DNA of 64,000 bases from Kitasatospora indigofera (GTDB taxonomy: Bacteria > Actinomycetota > Actinomycetes > Streptomycetales > Streptomycetaceae). Location: assembly GCF_014655955.1 (NCBI RefSeq), contig NZ_BNBO01000001.1, positions 31,407 through 95,406 on the forward strand. The letters are read 5' to 3'. Below, one piece after another: positions 1-8,592 of the stretch (the first letter of the stretch is position 1; each line of letters opens with the position of its first letter). A program made the translations under genes and the position numbers. The notes beneath the pieces are model-generated. The model was given only the letters and a program-made list of their open reading frames with translations, ran no database searches and was not told the DNA's origin.

Positions 1-57
1 GACCTGACCTGACCTGACCTGACCTGACCTGACCTGACCTGACCTGACCTGACCTGA
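1..57. repeat. GACCT pentanucleotide tandem repeat
   Basis: Eleven perfect GACCT units fill positions 1-55 and run off the left edge, so the true array is longer. It lies downstream of the GlsB-like gene read on the minus strand. No coding role is visible. Copy number of such short units often varies between isolates. Confidence 0.95.
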
Positions 58-100
58 GCGCCCCGGCCGGACCGGTCGGTCCGGCCGTGGCCGCTCGGGG

Positions 101-367
101 TCAGTGCTGCTTGCGGCCCGCCCAGAGCGGCGCGACCGTCGCGATCACCACGATCGCCGCGCCCAGCTGGAAGAGGTGGCGCCACCAGTCGATCCCGCCG
201 GTGTCCGCGACCCCGAAGACGTGTGCCACACCGTTCCCGATCATCGCACCGATCATGCCGAGGATCATGGTGAGCCAGAGCGGGACGTCCTGCTTGCCCG
301 GGATCAGCAGCCGGGCGATCACACCGAGGACCAGCCCTTCGATCAGTGCCGAGACGATTGCCCACAT
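101..367 (-). CDS. GlsB/YeaQ/YmgE-family small membrane protein
   Basis: This 88-residue protein starts MWAIVSALIEGL and has three hydrophobic segments separated by glycine-rich turns, including GMIGAMIGNGVA, typical of the transglycosylase-associated/GlsB family of small inner-membrane proteins. Family members are linked to envelope or general stress but have no defined reaction. The open frame extends upstream to 484, but that part is Arg/Pro/Gly-rich and unlike the family, so the ATG at 367 is chosen. It is a single gene, transcribed away from the DUF3099 gene. Confidence 0.88.
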   Translation of the reverse strand: MWAIVSALIEGLVLGVIARLLIPGKQDVPLWLTMILGMIGAMIGNGVAHVFGVADTGGIDWWRHLFQLGAAIVVIATVAPLWAGRKQH

Positions 368-598
368 GCCAGCTCCCAGGGATCGGGGCCGCCGACGGCC
401 GGTGGCGTTCCCCTTGCAGCTCACAGTCTTGGCGCCGGGCGGCCCGGCCGCACCCCGGACGGACGGCCCGGCCCGTACCGGCACCGGGGTGGGCGCGCGG
501 TCCGGCTGCTCCCCCGCTCTCCTGCGCGGCGCCTGCGCGGCGTACCGTGAGGAGGGCCGCGCGGCAAGGCGTGCGGGTGCGGACGAAGGCGGTAGGAC

Positions 599-955
599 AT
601 GGGCAAGAGCGGCGGCGGCGGACCGGTCTTCCGGATCACCGGAGCGCGGAGCAGTCTGACCGAGGACGTCCGCGGGCGCCAGCGCCGCTACGTCGTCTCG
701 ATGCTGGTCCGCACCCTCTGCGTACTGCTCGCCGTGATCTTCTGGGACGTCCAGCGGTACGTCGCCTTCGTCGCCCTGGCCGGCGGTGTGCTGCTGCCCT
801 ACTTCGCGGTGCTGATCGCCAACGCCGGCCGGGAGAAGGCCCCCGGACTGCCGAGCACCTTCGCCGTCCCGGCCGAGACCCCGCTGATGCTGGGGCCGGG
901 CGGAACGGGCGGCGGCGGGGCCGCGCCGGCGGCACCCGGACCCGTGGACGAGTGA
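599..955 (+). CDS. DUF3099-type small membrane protein
   Basis: The 118-residue protein has a short N-terminal segment (VFRITGARSSLTEDVRGRQRRY), two adjacent transmembrane helices at about residues 33-75, and a Gly/Ala/Pro-rich cytoplasmic tail. This matches the actinobacterial DUF3099 family, whose function is unknown. The ATG follows a purine-rich GGCGGTAGG stretch. A hairpin at 1029-1049 lies after the gene. The gene is probably monocistronic. Confidence 0.85.
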   Translation: MGKSGGGGPVFRITGARSSLTEDVRGRQRRYVVSMLVRTLCVLLAVIFWDVQRYVAFVALAGGVLLPYFAVLIANAGREKAPGLPSTFAVPAETPLMLGPGGTGGGGAAPAAPGPVDE

Positions 956-1028
956 CTGTCCGTTTCATCCGGATTACCTACGTCTAGTCCGCCGGAAAGC
1001 TCAAACCAGCCTCAGATTAATCATGAAA

Positions 1029-1049
1029 GAGGCCCCCGAAAGGGGTCTC
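1029..1049 (+). terminator. Hairpin after DUF3099 gene
   Basis: GAGGCCCC (1029-1036) pairs with GGGGTCTC (1042-1049), with one G-U pair and a small CGAAA loop. It sits in the 325-nt spacer between the DUF3099 gene and the next plus-strand gene. No U-tract follows, as is usual in this group. I see no other clear signal in that spacer. Confidence 0.5.
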
Positions 1050-1280
1050 AGCCGTGACATACTGCGTACGCGCTCCGCATCCCCCGTCGGAGCGACGGAC
1101 CGACGCCGGGCGGCTCCCCCCGTGGCTGCCCGGCGTCGCCATGCCCGCAGGCGGCCAGGGTGCCGGCGGACCGGCCGGCAGGTGGGCGGGAAGCCCGCCC
1201 GACGGGTGCGGGAGACTGGCGGTGCACACTCCCGCCCCTCCCCCGAGCCGGAGGGCCCCGACGCCACAGGACGGCCCGCG

Positions 1281-1631
1281 ATGAACCCCCAGGACGACCA
1301 GCAGCCCTCGCTCAGCCTCTTCGCCGGCGCGGCGGGGCAACCGGAGAACCCGATCTGCTCGGGCAAGGGGTGCCGGGCCGACGCCCGTTGGGTGCTGGTG
1401 TGGAACAACCCCAAGCTGCACACCCCGGACCGCCGCAAGACCTGGCTGGCCTGCGACGAGCACCGCGAGCACCTCTCCCAGTTCCTGAGCGTGCGGGGCT
1501 TCCTCAAGGAGGTCCTGCCGTTCGCCGAGTGGACCGCGGCCGAGGCGCAGGCACAGGCCGGGGCACAGGCCCCGCCACAGGCCGAGGCGATGACCCAGGC
1601 GCAGCCGCCGGCCGCACCCCCCGGGGCCTGA
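1281..1631 (+). CDS. Conserved small Cys/His protein, function unknown
   Basis: This 116-residue protein has a conserved core with CSGKGC near residue 27 and CDEH near residue 60 (Cys-x4-Cys and Cys-x2-His), suggesting a small zinc-binding fold. The core ends in FLKEVLPFAEW, followed by an Ala/Gln/Pro-rich tail. I recognise it as a widely conserved Streptomyces protein sometimes labelled acetone carboxylase, a label nothing in the sequence supports. The frame is open upstream to 1023, but ATG 1281 (MNPQDDQQPS) starts the conserved part. It converges on moaA with only 19 nt between the stops. Confidence 0.8.
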   Translation: MNPQDDQQPSLSLFAGAAGQPENPICSGKGCRADARWVLVWNNPKLHTPDRRKTWLACDEHREHLSQFLSVRGFLKEVLPFAEWTAAEAQAQAGAQAPPQAEAMTQAQPPAAPPGA

Positions 1632-1650
1632 CCGGCCCGGGCCCCGGCCG

Positions 1651-2640
1651 TCAGCCGCCGATCGCCGACATCGGCCGCACCGGCTGCAGGAACTCGGGGT
1701 CGTCGATGCCGGCCCCGGCCTTCTTGCCCCACATCGCGGCCTTCCAGAGCGCGCCGATCTCGGCGTCCGCCGCACCGGAGCGCAGGGCGGTCCGCAGGTC
1801 CGTCTCCCCGGTGGCGAACAGGCAGTTGCGGACCTGGCCGTCGGCGGTCAGCCGGGTGCGGTCGCAGGCCCGGCAGAACGGCCGGGTGACGGAGGCGATC
1901 ACCCCGACGCTCGCCGGCCCGCCGTCGACCAGCCAGCGCTCGGCCGGCGCGGCGCCGCGGGCCGCCGAGGGCTCGGCGGTGAGCTCGAAGGCCTCGGCGA
2001 GGCGGCCGAGGATCTCCTCGGCGGTGACCATCTGCGAACGGTCCCAGCCGTGCTGGGCGTCCAGCGGCATCTGCTCGATGAACCGCAGTTCGTAGCCGCG
2101 CTCCAGGCACCAGCCGAGCAGGCCGGCCGCCTCGTGGTCGTTGACGCCGCGCATCAGGACGGCGTTCAGCTTCACCGGGGTCAGCCCGGCGGCCTCGGCG
2201 GCGGCCAGGCCCTCCAGCACGTCGTGGTGGCGGCGCCGGCGGGTCAGGGTGTGGAAGGTGTCCGGGTCCAGGGTGTCCAGCGAGACGTTCACCCGGTCCA
2301 GTCCGGCGGCCCGCAGGGCGGTGGCGGTGCGGGCCAGGCCGATGCCGTTGGTGGTGAGCGAGATCTCCGGGCGGGGCGCCAGCTCCGCGCAGGCGGCGAC
2401 GATGCCGACCAGCCCGGGGCGCAGCAGCGGCTCGCCGCCGGTGAACCGGACCTCGCGGACGCCCAGGTCGCGGACGGCGATCGAGACCAGCCGGACGATC
2501 TCCTCGTCGGTGAGCAGCTCCGGCTTGGCCAGCCACTGCAGGCCCTCCTCGGGCATGCAGTAGGTGCAGCGCAGGTTGCACCGGTCGGTGAGCGAGACGC
2601 GCAGGTCGACGGCCTGTCGGCCGAAGGTGTCGAGGAGCAC
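1651..2640 (-). CDS. moaA: GTP 3',8-cyclase MoaA
   Basis: Radical-SAM enzyme making (8S)-3',8-cyclo-7,8-dihydro-GTP, the first step of molybdenum cofactor synthesis. The N-terminal cluster site is C21-x3-C25-x2-C28 in DRCNLRCTYC. The SAM-binding GGEP motif is in FTGGEPLLRP. The C-terminal second 4Fe-4S site is in FCRACDRTRLTADGQVRNC, and the chain ends in the Gly-Gly pair typical of active MoaA. At 329 residues it has normal length. The start is a GTG at 2640 preceded by GGGAAGGGG. No other mo- genes are nearby. Confidence 0.97.
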   Translation of the reverse strand: MLLDTFGRQAVDLRVSLTDRCNLRCTYCMPEEGLQWLAKPELLTDEEIVRLVSIAVRDLGVREVRFTGGEPLLRPGLVGIVAACAELAPRPEISLTTNGIGLARTATALRAAGLDRVNVSLDTLDPDTFHTLTRRRRHHDVLEGLAAAEAAGLTPVKLNAVLMRGVNDHEAAGLLGWCLERGYELRFIEQMPLDAQHGWDRSQMVTAEEILGRLAEAFELTAEPSAARGAAPAERWLVDGGPASVGVIASVTRPFCRACDRTRLTADGQVRNCLFATGETDLRTALRSGAADAEIGALWKAAMWGKKAGAGIDDPEFLQPVRPMSAIGG

Positions 2641-2667
2641 GGCGGGCCCCTTCCCTGGAGTACGGCC

Positions 2668-2697
2668 GGCCCGGCCGCCATCACGGCGGGCCGGGCC
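2668..2697 (-). terminator. Hairpin after symporter gene
   Basis: GGCCCGG-CCGCC (2668-2679) pairs with GGCGG-CCGGGCC (2685-2697, one bulged G) around an ATCAC loop, in the 109-nt gap downstream of the symporter stop. It probably ends the symporter transcript before moaA. Confidence 0.6.
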
Positions 2698-2749
2698 AGC
2701 TTAACCGCAGGGACGGCCACCGCCGGGTGGCGTCCGTCCGGTGGGAAAA

Positions 2750-4408
2750 CTAGTGCGCGCCCAGTCCGGTGAGGGAGCGGACCTCCAGTTCAGCGTACTT
2801 CGCCGGGTCGGCCTCCTCCTTGGAGAGCAGGGTGCCGATCCAGCCGAGCAGGAAGCCGAGCGGGATGGAGACCAGGCCGGGGTTCTCCAACGGGAACCAG
2901 TGGAAGTCGGCGTGCGGGAGCAGCGAGGTGGGCTTGCCGGAGACGACGGTGGAGAAGACCACCAGCAGCACCGAGCTGAGCAGGCCGCCGTAGACCGAGC
3001 AGACCGCGCCCCTGGTGTTGAAGCGCTTCCAGAACAGCGAGTAGAGCAGGGTGGGCAGGTTCGCCGAGGCGGCCACCGCGAAGGCCAGTGCGACCAGTGC
3101 GGCGGTGTTGAGCTTCTCGGCGAAGATGCTGAGCACGATGGCGACCGCGCCGATGGCGACCGCCGCGAGCTTGGCGGAGCGGACCTCCTCCTTCTCGCTG
3201 ACCTTGCCGCGCCGGATCACGTTGGCGTAGAGGTCGTGCGCGAAGGACGCCGAGGAGGCCAGGGTCAGCCCGGCGACCACGGCGAGGATGGTGGCGAACG
3301 CGACGGCCGAGATCACCGCGAGCAGGATCGCGCCGCCGGTGGAACCGGCGCCGCCGCCGAGCTTCTCGGCCAGCAGCGGCGCGGCGGTGTTGCCGGCCGC
3401 GTTGGAGGCCTTGATCACCTTGGGGCCGACCAGGGCCGCCGCGCCGAAGCCCAGCGCCAGCGTCATCAGGTAGAAGCCGCCGATGATGCCGATCGCCCAG
3501 AGCACGGACTTGCGCGCGGCCCGGGCGGTGGGAACGGTGTAGAAGCGGACCAGGATGTGCGGCAGTCCGGCGGTGCCCAGCACCAGCGCCAGGCCCAGGC
3601 TGAGGAAGTCCAGCTTGGTGGTGCCGGTGACGCCGTACTTGAGGCCGGGCTCCAGGAAGTGCGCCCCCTTGCCGCTGGCGTCGGCCGCGGCGCCGAGCAG
3701 GGCCGAGACGTTGAAGTGGTACTTGGCGAGCACCAGGACGGTCATCAGCGCGGTGCCGGCGATCAGCAGCACCGCCTTGACGATCTGCACCCAGGTGGTG
3801 CCCTTCATGCCGCCGATGGCGACGTAGACGACCATCAGCGCGCCGACCGCGACGATCGTCCAGCGCTTGGCCGCGCCGCCCTCGACGCCCAGCAGGAGGG
3901 CGACCAGGGAGCCCGCGCCGACCATCTGGGCGAGCAGGTAGAAGATCGAGACCACGATGGTGGAGATGCCGGCGGCGGTCCGCACCGGCCGCTGGCGCAT
4001 CCGGAAGGCCAGCACGTCGGCCATCGTGTAGCGGCCGGAGTTGCGCAGCGGCTCGGCCACCAGCAGCAGGGCCACCAGCCAGGCCACCAGGAAGCCGATG
4101 GAGTACAGGAAGCCGTCGTAGCCGAACAGCGCGATGGCGCCGGCGATGCCGAGGAAGGAGGCGGCCGACATGTAGTCGCCGGAGATGGCCAGGCCGTTCT
4201 GGAACCCGGTGAAGCCGCGGCCGCCGGCGTAGAAGTCGGAGGCGTCCTTGGTCTGCCGGCCGGCCCAGACGGTGATGCCCAGGGTGGCGAGGACGAACAG
4301 GCCGAACAGCGTCATCGTCAGGCCGCGGTGCTCGGTCGCGGCGGTGGCCAGCTGACTGCCCGCCAGCCGGCTCACGGGCAGCTGACCGGTGACCAGGTGG
4401 GTGCTCAT
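2750..4408 (-). CDS. actP: Sodium/solute symporter, acetate permease ActP-like
   Basis: A 552-residue SSS-family (LeuT-fold) symporter with about 13 transmembrane segments. Family signatures include YAGGRGFTGFQNGLAISGDYMSAASF near residues 65-95 and the AGLTLASSASFAHDLYAN stretch near 380. The pairing with an upstream DUF485 protein is the ActP-YjcH arrangement, so a monocarboxylate such as acetate, pyruvate or propionate is the likely substrate. The ATG at 4408 overlaps the DUF485 stop (ATGA), indicating translational coupling. The frame remains open upstream, but that part is only the shadow of the DUF485 gene. Confidence 0.88.
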   Translation of the reverse strand: MSTHLVTGQLPVSRLAGSQLATAATEHRGLTMTLFGLFVLATLGITVWAGRQTKDASDFYAGGRGFTGFQNGLAISGDYMSAASFLGIAGAIALFGYDGFLYSIGFLVAWLVALLLVAEPLRNSGRYTMADVLAFRMRQRPVRTAAGISTIVVSIFYLLAQMVGAGSLVALLLGVEGGAAKRWTIVAVGALMVVYVAIGGMKGTTWVQIVKAVLLIAGTALMTVLVLAKYHFNVSALLGAAADASGKGAHFLEPGLKYGVTGTTKLDFLSLGLALVLGTAGLPHILVRFYTVPTARAARKSVLWAIGIIGGFYLMTLALGFGAAALVGPKVIKASNAAGNTAAPLLAEKLGGGAGSTGGAILLAVISAVAFATILAVVAGLTLASSASFAHDLYANVIRRGKVSEKEEVRSAKLAAVAIGAVAIVLSIFAEKLNTAALVALAFAVAASANLPTLLYSLFWKRFNTRGAVCSVYGGLLSSVLLVVFSTVVSGKPTSLLPHADFHWFPLENPGLVSIPLGFLLGWIGTLLSKEEADPAKYAELEVRSLTGLGAH

Positions 4409-4767
4409 TCGCCGGCCTCCCGGGGCGCGTGGACGGTGGCGGCCTCGTAGCGGGCGCGGATGGCGGCGGCCGGCGGGTCGAGCCGGCGGTCGGCGTACCG
4501 GGCGTACCAGGCGGCGATGGCGAAGGTGGTGACGAACTGCAGCAGGCCCAGCACCAGCGCCACGTTGACGTGTCCGACGACCTTGGTGGCCATGAAGGCC
4601 GGGGCGTAGCTGGAGAGCAGGACGTACAGCAGGTACCACAGGATGAAGCCGATGGTGACGGGGAAGGCGAAACTCCGGAAGGAGCGGCGCAGTTCGCGGA
4701 ACTCCGCGGTCTCCTCGATCCGTTGGACGGACGGCTGCTCGGTGCTGGTCGGCGGCGGTGATTCCAC
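4405..4767 (-). CDS. DUF485 membrane protein, symporter partner
   Basis: This 120-residue YjcH-like protein has two transmembrane helices (FAFPVTIGFILWYLLYVLLSSY and VNVALVLGLLQFVTTFAIAAWY) with a conserved RSFRSFAFPV lead-in. Such proteins are encoded with ActP-type symporters and may help their assembly or activity. The GTG start at 4767 follows AGGAGAGACCGA. It is the first gene of a two-gene operon. Confidence 0.88.
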   Translation of the reverse strand: MESPPPTSTEQPSVQRIEETAEFRELRRSFRSFAFPVTIGFILWYLLYVLLSSYAPAFMATKVVGHVNVALVLGLLQFVTTFAIAAWYARYADRRLDPPAAAIRARYEAATVHAPREAGE

Positions 4768-4962
4768 TCGGTCTCTCCTGACTCCTTCGTCGGGGCGGTG
4801 CGCACGGTGGAACGACCGGACGTGAGGGGCGTCACAGTTCGGCTGTGCGCCGCCGATGTTAGGAGTGGCCGGTGGGCCGCGAGAAGAGAACGAGCACGAT
4901 CAGCCGGATCTTCACCCAGGAGCGCTCGCCAATTGGCCGAAACACGTCAGGTTCGGACAGGC

Positions 4963-4998
4963 GATCGGGGTGGCCCCGGTCCCGGGGCCACCCCGATC
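4963..4998 (-). terminator. 17-bp perfect hairpin terminator
   Basis: GATCGGGGTGGCCCCGG (4963-4979) and its exact complement (4982-4998) form a 17-bp stem with a 2-nt centre, 20 nt past the alcohol dehydrogenase stop. It is a strong factor-independent-type terminator and symmetrical enough to act on both strands. Confidence 0.85.
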
Positions 4999-5018
4999 CT
5001 GTACCGCCCGGACAGGCC

Positions 5019-6062
5019 CTAGAAGGCGATCCGCACCTTCAGCGCCGACCGGTCGTCCATCGCGCGGTAACCGTCCGGCACGCCCTCCAGGCCGACCGTG
5101 CGGTCGAAGACCAGGCCCGGGTCGATCGCGCCGGAGAGCACGTCCGGCAGCAGCTCGGGGATGTACGCGCGGGCCGGGGCGACGCCGCCGCGCAGCGAAA
5201 CGTTGCGGCCGAACATCTGGCCGATGTCCACGCCCGCGCTGCCGCCGTGCGGCACGCCCACGTAGCCGACCGCGCCGCCGTCTCGGGCGATCGAGATCGC
5301 GGTCCGCATCGACTCCTCGGTGCCGACCGCCTCCAGCACGGCGTGCGCGCCCTGACCGCCGGTCAGCTCGCGGACCGCCTCGACGGCCTCCTCGCCGCGG
5401 GCGGCGACCACGTCGGTGGCGCCGAACTTGCGGGCGATGTCGGTCCGGGCCTGGTGCCGGCCGAGGGCGATGATCCGGCCCGCGCCGAGCCGGTGCGCGG
5501 CCAGCACGCCGCAGAGCCCGACGGCGCCGTCGCCGACCACCGCGACGGTCGCGCCCGGCCGCACCCCGGCCGTGACGGCGGCGTGGTGCCCGGTCGCCAT
5601 CACGTCGGAGAGGGCGAGCAGGCCGGGCAGCAGCTTCTCGTCCGAGGCCGCCTCCTTGGGCAGCTGGACGAGCGTGCCGTCGGCGAAGGGCACCCGGACG
5701 GCCTCGCCCTGCCCGCCGTCCGAGCCGACCTGGCCCCAGAACCCGCCGTGCGGGCAGGAGGTCTGCAGGCCCTCGCGGCAGTAGTCGCAGGTGCCGTCCG
5801 ACCAGACGAAGGGGGCGACCACGAAGTCGCCGCGGCGGAAGTCGCGCACCTCGGAGCCGGTCTCCTCGACGATCCCGAGGAACTCGTGCCCGATCCGCTG
5901 ACCGGCCACCCGGGCCGCGACGCCGCGGTACGCCCAGAGGTCGCTGCCGCAGATGCAGGCGTTGACCACCCGCACGACGGCGTCGGTGGGGTGCTGGATC
6001 ACGGGGTCGGGCACCTCCTCGACCCGGATGTCGTTGGGGCCGTGGATCACGGTGGCGCGCAT
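5019..6062 (-). CDS. Zinc-dependent alcohol dehydrogenase family protein
   Basis: A 347-residue medium-chain dehydrogenase/reductase. Catalytic zinc ligands are C38 in CICGSD, the GHE motif (IGHEFLG, about residue 60) and a downstream Asp/Glu. A structural-zinc-like C-x2-C..C set is partly kept (CDYCREGLQTSC). The Rossmann motif is VVGDGAVGLCG near 170. This subfamily includes threonine/glutathione-independent formaldehyde-type and sugar alcohol dehydrogenases; the substrate cannot be assigned. ATG 6062 is chosen because conserved MRATVIHGPNDIRVEEV begins there. It is monocistronic, with a strong terminator downstream. Confidence 0.85.
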   Translation of the reverse strand: MRATVIHGPNDIRVEEVPDPVIQHPTDAVVRVVNACICGSDLWAYRGVAARVAGQRIGHEFLGIVEETGSEVRDFRRGDFVVAPFVWSDGTCDYCREGLQTSCPHGGFWGQVGSDGGQGEAVRVPFADGTLVQLPKEAASDEKLLPGLLALSDVMATGHHAAVTAGVRPGATVAVVGDGAVGLCGVLAAHRLGAGRIIALGRHQARTDIARKFGATDVVAARGEEAVEAVRELTGGQGAHAVLEAVGTEESMRTAISIARDGGAVGYVGVPHGGSAGVDIGQMFGRNVSLRGGVAPARAYIPELLPDVLSGAIDPGLVFDRTVGLEGVPDGYRAMDDRSALKVRIAF

Positions 6063-6218
6063 GGGGGAACGTCCTTCGGGGGAGGCGGCCGCCTGGGGTA
6101 GGGCGGCCGGAAAACGCTCGTCGGGTTGTCCGGCGAACACGCTCACCACTCTATTCCGGCACCGCCGCTCGGACATTCGGACCATGGCGGCGCCGCGCGG
6201 CCCTTATTCTGGTTGACC

Positions 6219-7214
6219 ATGCACGCGATCCAGTCACCGACGAACCACGCCCCGTGGACGGTCCCCGTCCCGGCGCAGCGCTCCGCCGCCCCCGCCGAGG
6301 GCTTCGCGGTGGTGGACGTCGAGACCACCGGCCTCGGCCGCTCGGACCGCGTCATCTCGGCCGGTGTCTACCAGTTGGACGCCGAGGGCGAGGTCACCGA
6401 CCAGTGGTACACCCTGGTCAACCCCGAGCGTGACCCCGGGCCGGTCTGGATCCACGGGCTGACCAGCGCGGTGCTCAAGGACGCGCCGACCTTCCCGGAG
6501 ATCGCCGGCGAGCTGGCCGAGCGGCTGCGCGGACGGGTGATGGTCGCCCACAACGCGCTCTTCGACTGGAACATGATCTCCCGCGAGTACTCCCGGGCCG
6601 GCCTGCGCGCCCCGGTCGACCAACGGCTCTGCACCATGGTGCTCTCCAGGGACCTCCGGCTGCCGCTGCCCAACGGCAAGCTCGCCTCGCTCGCCGCGTA
6701 CTTCGGGGTCGAGCAGCGACAGGCCCACAACGCGCTGGACGACGCCCGGGTGCTCGCCGAGGCCTTCCGGCCGAGCCTGCACCTGGCCCGCCAGGGGGGC
6801 GTCCCGCTGCCCTTGCAGGCCTGCGTGGCGGTCACCGACCTCGGCGAGGAGGAGCCGCAGACCCCCGGCCGCAGCTCCTGGAGCGGTTCCTCGTACCGCG
6901 CGGCCAAGAAGCGCCCGCCGTGCCCGTACCCGAACCCGGGGCGCTGGCAGGACGGCAGGCCGCTGGTGCAGGGCATGCGGGTGGCGATCACCGGTGACAC
7001 CGCGACCGACCGCGAGGTGCTGGAGGACCGCGCGGTGGAGGCCGGACTGCACATCGCGACCTCGGTGAGCCGGCTGACCAGCCTGCTGGTGACCAACGAG
7101 CCGGGCAGTTGGAGCGGCAAGGCCCGCAAGGCTCGCGACCTGGGCACGCCGGTGGTCGGCGAGGACGCCTTCCTCCAGCTGCTGCGCGAGGTCGCGCCGC
7201 ACCCCGGAGCCTGA
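6219..7214 (+). CDS. DEDDh 3'-5' exonuclease with BRCT-like C-terminus
   Basis: The 331-residue protein has an N-terminal DnaQ/epsilon-type exonuclease: Exo I VVDVETTG (about 29-36), Exo II HNALFDWNMI (about 112-121) and Exo III HNALDDA (about 170). The C-terminal 80 residues (GMRVAITGDTATDREVLEDRAVEAG... LLVTNEP... AFLQLL) look like a BRCT domain, a common fusion in this group. It probably trims DNA or RNA ends in repair. ATG 6219 is used; the upstream open frame lacks family similarity. Confidence 0.88.
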   Translation: MHAIQSPTNHAPWTVPVPAQRSAAPAEGFAVVDVETTGLGRSDRVISAGVYQLDAEGEVTDQWYTLVNPERDPGPVWIHGLTSAVLKDAPTFPEIAGELAERLRGRVMVAHNALFDWNMISREYSRAGLRAPVDQRLCTMVLSRDLRLPLPNGKLASLAAYFGVEQRQAHNALDDARVLAEAFRPSLHLARQGGVPLPLQACVAVTDLGEEEPQTPGRSSWSGSSYRAAKKRPPCPYPNPGRWQDGRPLVQGMRVAITGDTATDREVLEDRAVEAGLHIATSVSRLTSLLVTNEPGSWSGKARKARDLGTPVVGEDAFLQLLREVAPHPGA

Positions 7215-7263
7215 CCGACCCCCGGTGTCGGGCGGGCGGACGCGGTGGGCGTACCGTGCCGGT

Positions 7264-8073
7264 GTGTACCGTTTTCTGCTCTCCCGGCGCTGGGTGATCA
7301 CCGTCCTGATCGCCCTGCTGCTGATCCCCGCCACGATCGAGCTGGGCTTCTGGCAGCTGCACCGGCACGAGGCGCGGGTCGCCCGCAACGAGCTGATCGC
7401 GCACGCGCTCACCGCCGAGCCGGTCCCCTTCGACTCGCTGGCCGCACCCGGCCGGGCCGTCCCCAAGGACCTCACCTGGCGGGCGGTCACCGCGACCGGG
7501 CAGTACGACGCGGCGCACGAGTTCGTGGTCCGCAAGCGCACGGACGCCGGCGGGGACAACATCGGCTACTTCGTGATCACCCCGTTCCGGCTCGCCGACG
7601 GCGCCGGGGAGGTCCTGGTCAACCGCGGCTGGACGGCCTCCGGGGACTCCGCCGCCGCCTACCCGGACGTCCCGGCGGCGCCCTCCGGGGACGTGACGCT
7701 GACCGGCCGGCTGCGCGCCGACGAGACCGCCGCGGGCAGCGGGATCCGCGACCGCGGCGGCCTGCCGGACCGCCAGTTCAACCTGATCAACAGCGCCCAG
7801 CAGAGCGAGCGCACCGGGGCCGCCGTGCTCCCCGGCTACCTGGAGCTGACGGCCACCACGCCGGCCCCGGCGAGCCAGCCCGAGCTGCTGCCCGAGCCCA
7901 ACCACTCCGACATCGGCCCGCACATGGCGTACGCCGTCCAGTGGTGGCTGTTCACCGCGATGATCCCGGTCGGGGTCTGGGTGCTGGTCCGCCGCGAGGC
8001 GAAGGACCGTGCCCGGGAGGCCGCCGCCGCGACCGCCGGTGCCGGGCCCGAGCCGGTGCCGGTGGCCGGCTGA
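7264..8073 (+). CDS. SURF1-family cytochrome oxidase assembly protein
   Basis: About 269 residues with the SURF1 topology: an N-terminal transmembrane helix (RRWVITVLIALLLIPATIELGFWQLHR), an extracytoplasmic domain containing VLVNRGW, and a C-terminal helix (YAVQWWLFTAMIPVGVWVLVRR). SURF1 proteins help insert haem into the aa3 cytochrome oxidase. The GTG at 7264 (VYRFLLSRRW) matches the conserved family start better than the ATG at 7225. It follows the exonuclease gene by 49 nt. The tail is Ala/Pro-rich and variable. Confidence 0.88.
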   Translation: MYRFLLSRRWVITVLIALLLIPATIELGFWQLHRHEARVARNELIAHALTAEPVPFDSLAAPGRAVPKDLTWRAVTATGQYDAAHEFVVRKRTDAGGDNIGYFVITPFRLADGAGEVLVNRGWTASGDSAAAYPDVPAAPSGDVTLTGRLRADETAAGSGIRDRGGLPDRQFNLINSAQQSERTGAAVLPGYLELTATTPAPASQPELLPEPNHSDIGPHMAYAVQWWLFTAMIPVGVWVLVRREAKDRAREAAAATAGAGPEPVPVAG

Positions 8074-8091
8074 GCCACCCGGAGCCCCGGG

Positions 8092-8457
8092 TCAGAGCAC
8101 GTCGGCCAGCTCACGGAGCAGCCTGGCCTTGGCCCGCGCCCCGACCACCGACATCACCGGCTCACCGCCCCGGAAGACCATCAGCGTGGGCATCGAGAGC
8201 ACCGCGTACGCCGCCTGGGTCTCCGGGTTGGTGTCCACGTCCAGCTGCACCACCTTGAGCCGCCCGGCGAGCTCCACCGCCACCTCGGCCAGCACCGGCG
8301 CGATCATCCGGCACGGCGGGCACCAGTCGGCGGTGAACTTCACCAGGACCGGTCCCTCGGCCCCGAGCACCTCCGTGGCGAACGACTCGTCGGTGACGGA
8401 CGCCACCCCGGTCACGACCGTGCCCCCTGCTGCCCGGGCCATTGCTGCCTGCGCCAT
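8092..8457 (-). CDS. Thioredoxin with CPPC active site
   Basis: The 121-residue thioredoxin fold has the redox site WCPPCRM and the cis-Pro loop SMPTLMVF. CPPC replaces the usual CGPC, which shifts redox potential in characterised thioredoxins. ATG 8457 (MAQAAMARAAGG) follows AGGAGGGAGATCGGG on the minus strand; an upstream in-frame ATG at 8484 lacks an SD. The MerR gene upstream is read in the same direction, separated by an unusual CTGT-rich tract, so the two may form a redox-response operon. Confidence 0.92.
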   Translation of the reverse strand: MAQAAMARAAGGTVVTGVASVTDESFATEVLGAEGPVLVKFTADWCPPCRMIAPVLAEVAVELAGRLKVVQLDVDTNPETQAAYAVLSMPTLMVFRGGEPVMSVVGARAKARLLRELADVL

Positions 8458-8501
8458 CCCGATCTCCCTCCTGCCGGCGGCCACCCGGCCACCGGTCCGT
8501 T

Positions 8502-8587
8502 TGCCTGACTGCCTGCTTGTCTGTCTGTCTGTCGGTCTGTGTGCCTGTCGGTCTGTCTGTGTGCCTGCCTGTTCTGCCTGCCTGCCC
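8502..8587. repeat. CTGT/CTGC degenerate tetranucleotide tract
   Basis: About 86 nt made almost entirely of TGCC, TGTC and TGTG units (for example GTCTGTCTGTCTGTC), lying between the MerR stop and the thioredoxin start. On the transcribed minus strand it reads as ACAG/GCAG repeats. It is a low-complexity slippage-prone tract and cannot form a simple hairpin with itself. Confidence 0.9.
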
Positions 8588-8592
8588 GGCCG

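Noticed and set aside
2741..4450. 569-codon plus-strand frame opposite the symporter
   Set aside because: It encodes Gly/Gln/Glu/Asp-rich low-complexity sequence typical of antisense frames in high-GC DNA; the minus-strand symporter is well supported.
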